From NCBI RefSeq assembly GCF_032362555.1, contig NC_083512.1, positions 3,770,001 to 3,834,000 of the forward strand: 64,000 nucleotides of DNA, in the 5' to 3' direction. The first letter of the stretch is position 1; the number at the start of each line of letters is the position of its first letter. Shown in pieces: positions 58,347 to 64,000 of the stretch. The notes beneath the pieces were generated by a model. It did not search any database. It was not told the DNA's origin and worked only from the letters and a program-made list of their open reading frames with translations. The stretch comes from Amyelois transitella (Eukaryota > Arthropoda > Insecta > Lepidoptera > Pyralidae). The position numbers and the translations under genes are program-made.

Positions 58347-60164
58347 CTTAATATTATACTGTAAAATGTAATGAATGTATTATAACGATGAAAAAACTCA
58401 TGTCAGTATAACTCTGATATATCTATCTATGTGCTCAGACAAAATCTCAATAAACATAGAGAAAATAATAATGAGCGTCAGCAACTAGCTAAGTTCACTT
58501 TTTTTGCCTGTGATTTATAATCAGTAAAAATACAAAAAAAAATAGACAATGTTAAACGAGACTTCGGGTTCATTCGGGACACTTCGGGAGCGGTCGATCA
58601 GAGTCAATAAGGTGCATTGTCTGTTCCCCAGTAAGTAAGACGATAGTGCAAATACTCTGTATTAATTAAAAAGTATTTTCTTTGTCAAAAACTGGAATAC
58701 GAGATGTTTACAAGGTAACGACTTAATCTTTTGTTCGAGGTGTAGCTTAGGTAAGCACATGTAATTGAGAAATGTGTAGGTTACAAGCTGTCATAAAAAT
58801 ACTGAAATAATTATTGATGGCTAATTAAATGACCAATGACATTGCATCTTGAATATCCAGACATTATGAGTTACGGCATACATAAACCTCTTGTAAACCG
58901 GCTTGATGCATGTTTTTATAAACTCTTTATTACTCTATACTGAGTACCTAATAGATCAGCAACATTAAAATTTTCCCTATAATTTGGCGATCCGATCAGT
59001 GATTGGAAACAATTACAGATTGTGGCCACACCGCGCCACAGATGAGCAAGATTCCACGGGTCGCAGGGTGTGAAGCGCCCGCTCAAATCCCGTTAGGGAT
59101 AATTGTGTCTCTTTTATTTACACCGGCGCCGGCAGCTTTATCATTTCAATGGTGATTCAGTTTGAATTTCGAATGCATCGCCAATGTACTTAACTCATTT
59201 TTTCATTTTAGTTGTTCACTCTTCCAGCCAGTTTTATAAAGCCATTGAACATTCTATTGGGTCGATTTTAGTTGTGATTGATTCTTAACTTTAATACTCT
59301 GGTTTCATTTCAAAGTGTTTTACTAATAGACTGCTCTACTTTAATCTATCCTTTTGTTCAAAATGTTAATTACATTTAGAGTACCTATCTTATGCAACCG
59401 ACCTTGGTCTTAGTTGCCTGCATTTTTAAATCGACAAAATCCGATTTGAAAGTGCTCTTAGTAACAATGTAAATCTATTTAGAAACTACGTCGCCCTTAA
59501 CGAGCAACAGGTAAATTAAATGTGTCAATTGTAACCGAATCTTGGAGAAATGTTACGAAACAGAACGTGAGATATCCCGGTGGGCGGCGGGATAGGAATG
59601 TTGGAGGAAAGCCGATGGCCTTGACATGACAATATTTGGTGCTCTTACCTAAACAACTGGCCATAGTATAACAACCCCAATATGAAACGCGGAAGAATCA
59701 AAACCGGTCTTTCAATAACTGCTACGTGAGTTCTGTATACTGTGGCCATTCATGGAATTATGTTAACATTTATTGGGCTTTCACGCCCATGCGCTGACGC
59801 CTCTTATCTTTGTAAAGTAATTAAGACCGTTTTAGTGTTATCGTTTTAATTTTTTCGAAGAAAGTTTGTAGACAGTGTCAGACATGTCAATTTAGATAAA
59901 ATGAATTTATAAATTTGGTAGCCAAGTTTAAATAATAACAGTTAAATAACACAAAATTCTGCATATTTTTAGCTTAAAGACCAGTAATTAATTAGCATAA
60001 TATAAATTAAGAGTATCAAAAATCCCATAATTCAAGCGTACGCGGCAAGAGTATAAAACCGAAACTGAAAATGTGTAAAAAGAAAAACAAACAGACGATT
60101 AAAAATGATCCACGTGAATGTATTCGCGCGGACAATATTTTAAAACGAAATGTCACACGCTTTC
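58347..60164. other. non-coding DNA with a GC-richer block
   Basis: GC-richer segments lie at about 58990-59140 and 59570-59640. No open frame of note. Confidence 0.45.
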
Positions 60165-60262
60165 CACGGGCACCCCTCGGTGGGGCCAAGGGGTGGTGCC
60201 CCCCACTGCGGGGGAGGGGGGGAGGGCTCTCGCCCCTTCCGACCGGCGGGGTGTCATTGTGG
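60165..60262. other. very GC-rich 100-bp block
   Basis: About 100 bases dominated by G and C (for example CACTGCGGGGGAGGGGGGGA), embedded in AT-rich DNA with abrupt edges. It falls inside a 77-codon + frame without recognised content. Confidence 0.5.
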
Positions 60263-61794
60263 CTGTGGTGTCGTAACTCTGCGAACTTTTTAATTTACAA
60301 TTAGGTAGCTTCCCATTTCTGTGCCCTATTTAGCTCTCGTTTTTCCGGTGGCCGAGGTTCGTAATTAAAATTTATTTATCGCATTACACAGTGATGCAAT
60401 GTTTGAGAGAATTGTTCAAGACGAAATAACAAAAAAAAACAATTATTTTCCACTTTCGAAAAAGTCTAAGACGAACCAAATTTTCAAGGTTTCATACGCA
60501 TGATACTAAACTTTGCTGTGCTAGCTAGTGAACCTAAACGTAAAGTTTTGTCCTTTGCCATCAATGATAAAATCAGCGAAACCTAAATTGGTTCTAATTC
60601 TATCCAAAGTCACATAGGTACTTAATAATTTTCGCTTCCAAAAGATAAAGATAGAAATCTCTGAAGAGACCTATGTCCAAGCGGTAGCTGGCAGAGATGA
60701 TGTCTCAATAATCAAATTTGTAATATTTTTATTCCCAGTAAAAAAAAAATCCAGTATAACAATAATTTACTTCCAAAGGACCTCACGAAGCGTTACAAAT
60801 CACAGACTTTTCATCAGTAAACATTCCTGAATGTAGTCTCCAGCAGTTTTGTTTTTGTCACACAATCACTACACCCCGTAGTGGTCGTCATTTAGGCGAT
60901 TGTAGCGACAATGCTGGCTAAACTAATTAACTTGTTGGTGCAACCAACTGCTTTGTGCACTTTCGACTGTCTGTTCTGTATGGGGTAAGTGAGTAGAGAT
61001 TTGGTTTTATTTCGAATTTTGTTATGATGAATGACCAAGGCGTCCCTTTGATTAATTAATTTCTGGATTTCTCTCCTACTCTGTTGTTCCACGATTGTAT
61101 TCGATATAATTAATAGGACAATATTTTTAAAGCCAAAAATGCTTAAAAACTTTACAAATAATAATAAATGCCATTTATAATAAAAATATATATAATATAT
61201 AAAAGATAATTAAGTTTGAAATTTGTGAATGTTTGAAGTGTAAGTAGATTAGAAATAATTGAAGTATACTAGTAATAAAAATAAAGATGTAATTACGGCG
61301 TTATTCTTTTACTTTTTGTGTTATATATCCGCGCCATAATATCAAACAGTTTTCTTATTTATTGACCACTTAAATAGCATTGTTATAAACCGCTACCTCG
61401 TATCACTTGCACTCCCACGCGAGCATCCGTCGTCCTCGCCTTGACACCCGCAGCGCTTGTTTAGCTTATTGAAGCGGTGTCTTTGCGCATTTTTTTCAGA
61501 TCGTCCTTTGAAACCTTTAACAGAACGACATATCTCTAAATACATTCTGTTAACTAGACAATGGCATACCAGATTTCACGGTCACAGCCGTTCTTGGGAA
61601 ACAAGATAATGTGCAACGGGAACAACATAAGACATGCGATTTTGAGTTGTGACTGGCGAGTTAATAAAGATAAATGAGAGAAAGAAGTTTTTTACTTATA
61701 ACTGCCTCCTTTCGTATTTATCTAAGACAAGAGATTTTAGGATATTTCAGGGATTTATAAGATAAGTGTTTTATTATAAATACCATCTAAAGTT
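60263..61794. other. non-coding DNA
   Basis: Nothing supported; a GC-richer patch lies at about 61395-61480. Confidence 0.45.
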
Positions 61795-61845
61795 TCATCT
61801 CTTACGGGGTAGACAGGGCAAATAGTCAGGGAGCCCGTTTATCTG
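61795..61845 (-). mobile_element. SINE-A 3'-end fragment
   Basis: 'CATCTCTTACGGGGTAGACA' and GGGCAAATAGTC, then lost. Confidence 0.6.
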
Positions 61846-62152
61846 GATGCATAATCTCAAAAGCTGGTAGAATTCAAAGATGGGCTCATCGCTAACATGG
61901 AAAAACCCATATTTGTACGCCTTTCACGTCCCATATTTGACGCACACTCATGATTACCACAATCCAGAAGTTTTCTTTAGCATTACTCCCAATTGCGTTT
62001 TCATATCTTGCGAAGGCCCAGGTGGCTACCTCTCACCACAATAGTGATGTTTTTATATACGCAACGTTTTTACAGCTGCTCTCGTCTCACCTCCGCAATC
62101 TTGCGGTAAAAACAACCCAAATTGTAATGAACAAGGCAAGACAAATCTTTAC
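61846..62152. other. short frame with signal-like start, not called
   Basis: An ATG at 61950 opens 70 codons beginning MITTIQKFSLALLPIAFSYL, which looks like a signal peptide. The frame runs into the CATA tail of the next SINE-A copy, so its end is repeat-derived. Probably chance. Confidence 0.25.
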
Positions 62153-62337
62153 ACATACATAAATAAATACATATAATAATATCTTTATACCTTACGAGGT
62201 AGACAGCCCTAAAGAAACTGAACACCTCGTTTTGCTGTATGGCTTAAAACTGGAATTAAAATACACTTAGTGACAGCTTGTTAGCCCATCGCCTAAAATA
62301 AGAATCCCAAATTTATAAGCCCTTCCCTTGGTTGATT
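62153..62337 (-). mobile_element. SINE-A copy, partial, old
   Basis: Starts with CACATACATAAATAAATACA, then 'CTTTATACCTTACGAGGTAG' and 'TTGTTAGCCCATCGCCTAAA', and ends near CTTCCCTTGGTTG. Confidence 0.8.
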
Positions 62338-64000
62338 TTAGACAGAACTAATATCAGGAAAATCACAAATAACGATATTAGATTAAGAAGTTAAGAAGCA
62401 GAATATTGTAGAACACTTAAATAACCATATTTGCCGAAGGGTGTAAACTAATTTAACAAAAAGAGGTTTGTCGACAAGCTGCAGGACAGCCGCACGTGGC
62501 ATCGTCCTTTCCGCTATTTGGTTGCAGGTAAAGATTTTTTACAGCCATATTACGAGTTTGGAACATTCAAGGCATCGGTAGTAATACTATTCATTCAAGT
62601 GTCTCTTTCTTACTTCCCACGCTTGCAACGACAGTAAGGTAAGTAACTTTGAGTACATATGGACGGACATGCACCCAACTCAGGTATGGGCTCATTCAGA
62701 GAATTGGCACGTTGGTTGTTGGAACTGAGAATTTTACTCAAATATTCAACGTCAAATTGGATGAAATATATCACTTATTGATATAAAATTATTTTAAGTT
62801 ACTCGTATAGGGGCTTTCAAAACGAAAATGTGAAAGAAGCGGGTAGACAATTGCGGCGTTTTCTTTAACAATGGCGAAAATTTACTAAATAAAAAGGTCT
62901 TAAAATATCAAAAGTTAATTATTTTTATGACTGCCTAATACAAAGTTTAAGAGTACTAAAAATCCGAGATAAAATAAAAGTGCATTATGTGCGCGTTAAA
63001 TAATTTACTTACATTTATTAATAAGAATGCTAATTTTCATTTCGTTATATAGGTAGGTATTTATTTAAACAACTTGATTAATTTATTTCGCGTAAATAAA
63101 TACTATTTCTATCAATAGGGATAAAGACTAACTGCCATTTTGAGTCAACGGTCAGAAATTAAAACAACCAACAGTTTCATCGAGCGCCGTCCACAATATC
63201 CGAGGCTATAATTTTAATTTTTAATGTTTATAACGTTACGGGTGCAACATTCCAAACCCGATTCCCTAATTTGTGGTCCTTTCTTTCTGTTTTATGTTTT
63301 TTGCCCGTCAAGGGTGGCGGTGCCTTTCCTATATTTTTTGCCACCCTACAAAAGGCTGCCGTAACGGTATCCTCTCGGATGGGTCTAAGGTTTGCCCTTT
63401 GTCATTGTAAGTACGTTGTGGAAATCTACCTACGATTTCGTTCAAGATGTCACGTAGACTGTTGACTTGGTATAGTGATATTAGCAATATTAGCTTTATT
63501 TTACGAGCTCCCCTAAATTTTACGAGCTTGGCTTTTTTGTTCTGTTTGGTTCATTCAGTGACTAAATTCAGGATCCATTCTTAGCCTCGATCCAGGAATG
63601 GCACGGAGGGCATACATTTTTTTAAATATCTCTAATTGTATTATCAGCTAACGCCTTGGAAGTTTTCTTCTTTTGACTTATTATTAAAATGTAACAATGT
63701 TTGGCAAAGATTTTACGATCTGCGACATCGTTTCTGCTCCGGATAAGTAGAAACTGAATTTTGAATGATCCCAGGATATTTACAAAAAAATCTGCCTTAT
63801 TCTTTTTAAACAACACAGATACGAGTAACAAATTTCTGCTTCTCACATCTAGAGGTTTCGTCTGTACGTTGTCTGTGAAGTGACATAATAACGAAAGTAA
63901 TAAACTTAGCCTAATTTTAGCATTGAAGAGGTATCTATTGGGTCTCTAAAAATAGATTGAACTGAACGAGACTAATTTATTGACCTCCGGGAGGCTGACT
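62338..64000. other. no gene seen
   Basis: About 1.7 kb of AT-rich DNA with no supported gene or repeat up to the window edge. Confidence 0.45.

Noticed and set aside
61950..62162. A frame with a signal-peptide-like start
   Set aside because: The end lies in repeat-tail sequence and there are no further exons or cysteines that would suggest a secreted peptide.
1..64000. CRISPR arrays, rRNA genes, bacterial or viral genes
   Set aside because: None seen: spliced genes, polyadenylation signals and lepidopteran repeats show a nuclear insect genome. The direct-repeat arrays are a minisatellite and microsatellites without spacers.

Overview
The window is moth or butterfly (Lepidoptera) genomic DNA. 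It is AT-rich and very low in genes. It carries an ommochrome-binding-protein-like gene (a lepidopteran haemolymph pigment-carrier family) and many interspersed repeats whose sequences I recognise as typical of lepidopteran genomes. I cannot name the species. Names such as SINE-A or LINE-B are my own working labels for repeat families seen inside this window.

Layout. Positions 1-41 kb hold no cellular gene that I can support. They hold AT-rich unique DNA, scattered GC-richer blocks, and transposable elements. The main elements are a nearly complete two-ORF LINE of the Jockey/CR1 superfamily (16538-20759) and a piggyBac element flanked by TTAA (24195-25850). Two tRNA-derived SINEs (32938-33212, 35268-35515) lie further on. 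About two dozen copies of a SINE-like repeat ('SINE-A', roughly 260-290 bp, with a TATG/CATA tail) are spread over the whole window. Positions 41.4-51.2 kb hold the two supported host genes, both on the + strand. One is an ommochrome-binding-protein-like gene (41839-42675, 278 aa, coding in one exon after a likely 5' UTR intron). The other is a four-exon trypsin-like serine protease (49639-51084, 265 aa, complete triad and trypsin specificity Asp). Between them lie a broken jockey-type LINE (minus strand), a small inverted-repeat element split by a SINE-A copy, and other repeats. Positions 51.2-64 kb are again non-coding, with two CpG-rich blocks (about 54.6 and 55.4-55.6 kb) that could be promoters.

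How the parts relate. The two host genes both encode proteins with a signal peptide, but they are not an operon or an obvious pathway. The best story is in the mobile elements. SINE-A and a LINE 3' end ('LINE-B') share the same terminal sequence, GACGTGA/GGCGTGA followed by a (TATG)n tail, and both insert with target-site duplications of 8-13 bp. This fits a SINE/LINE partnership. A 24-bp insertion at 35354-35377 is only the tail of LINE-B, flanked by a perfect 13-bp duplication. It is a minimal target-primed insertion caught inside another SINE.

All comparisons were made by eye. Repeat boundaries are good to a few bases where target-site duplications were found, and otherwise to about 10-30 bases.
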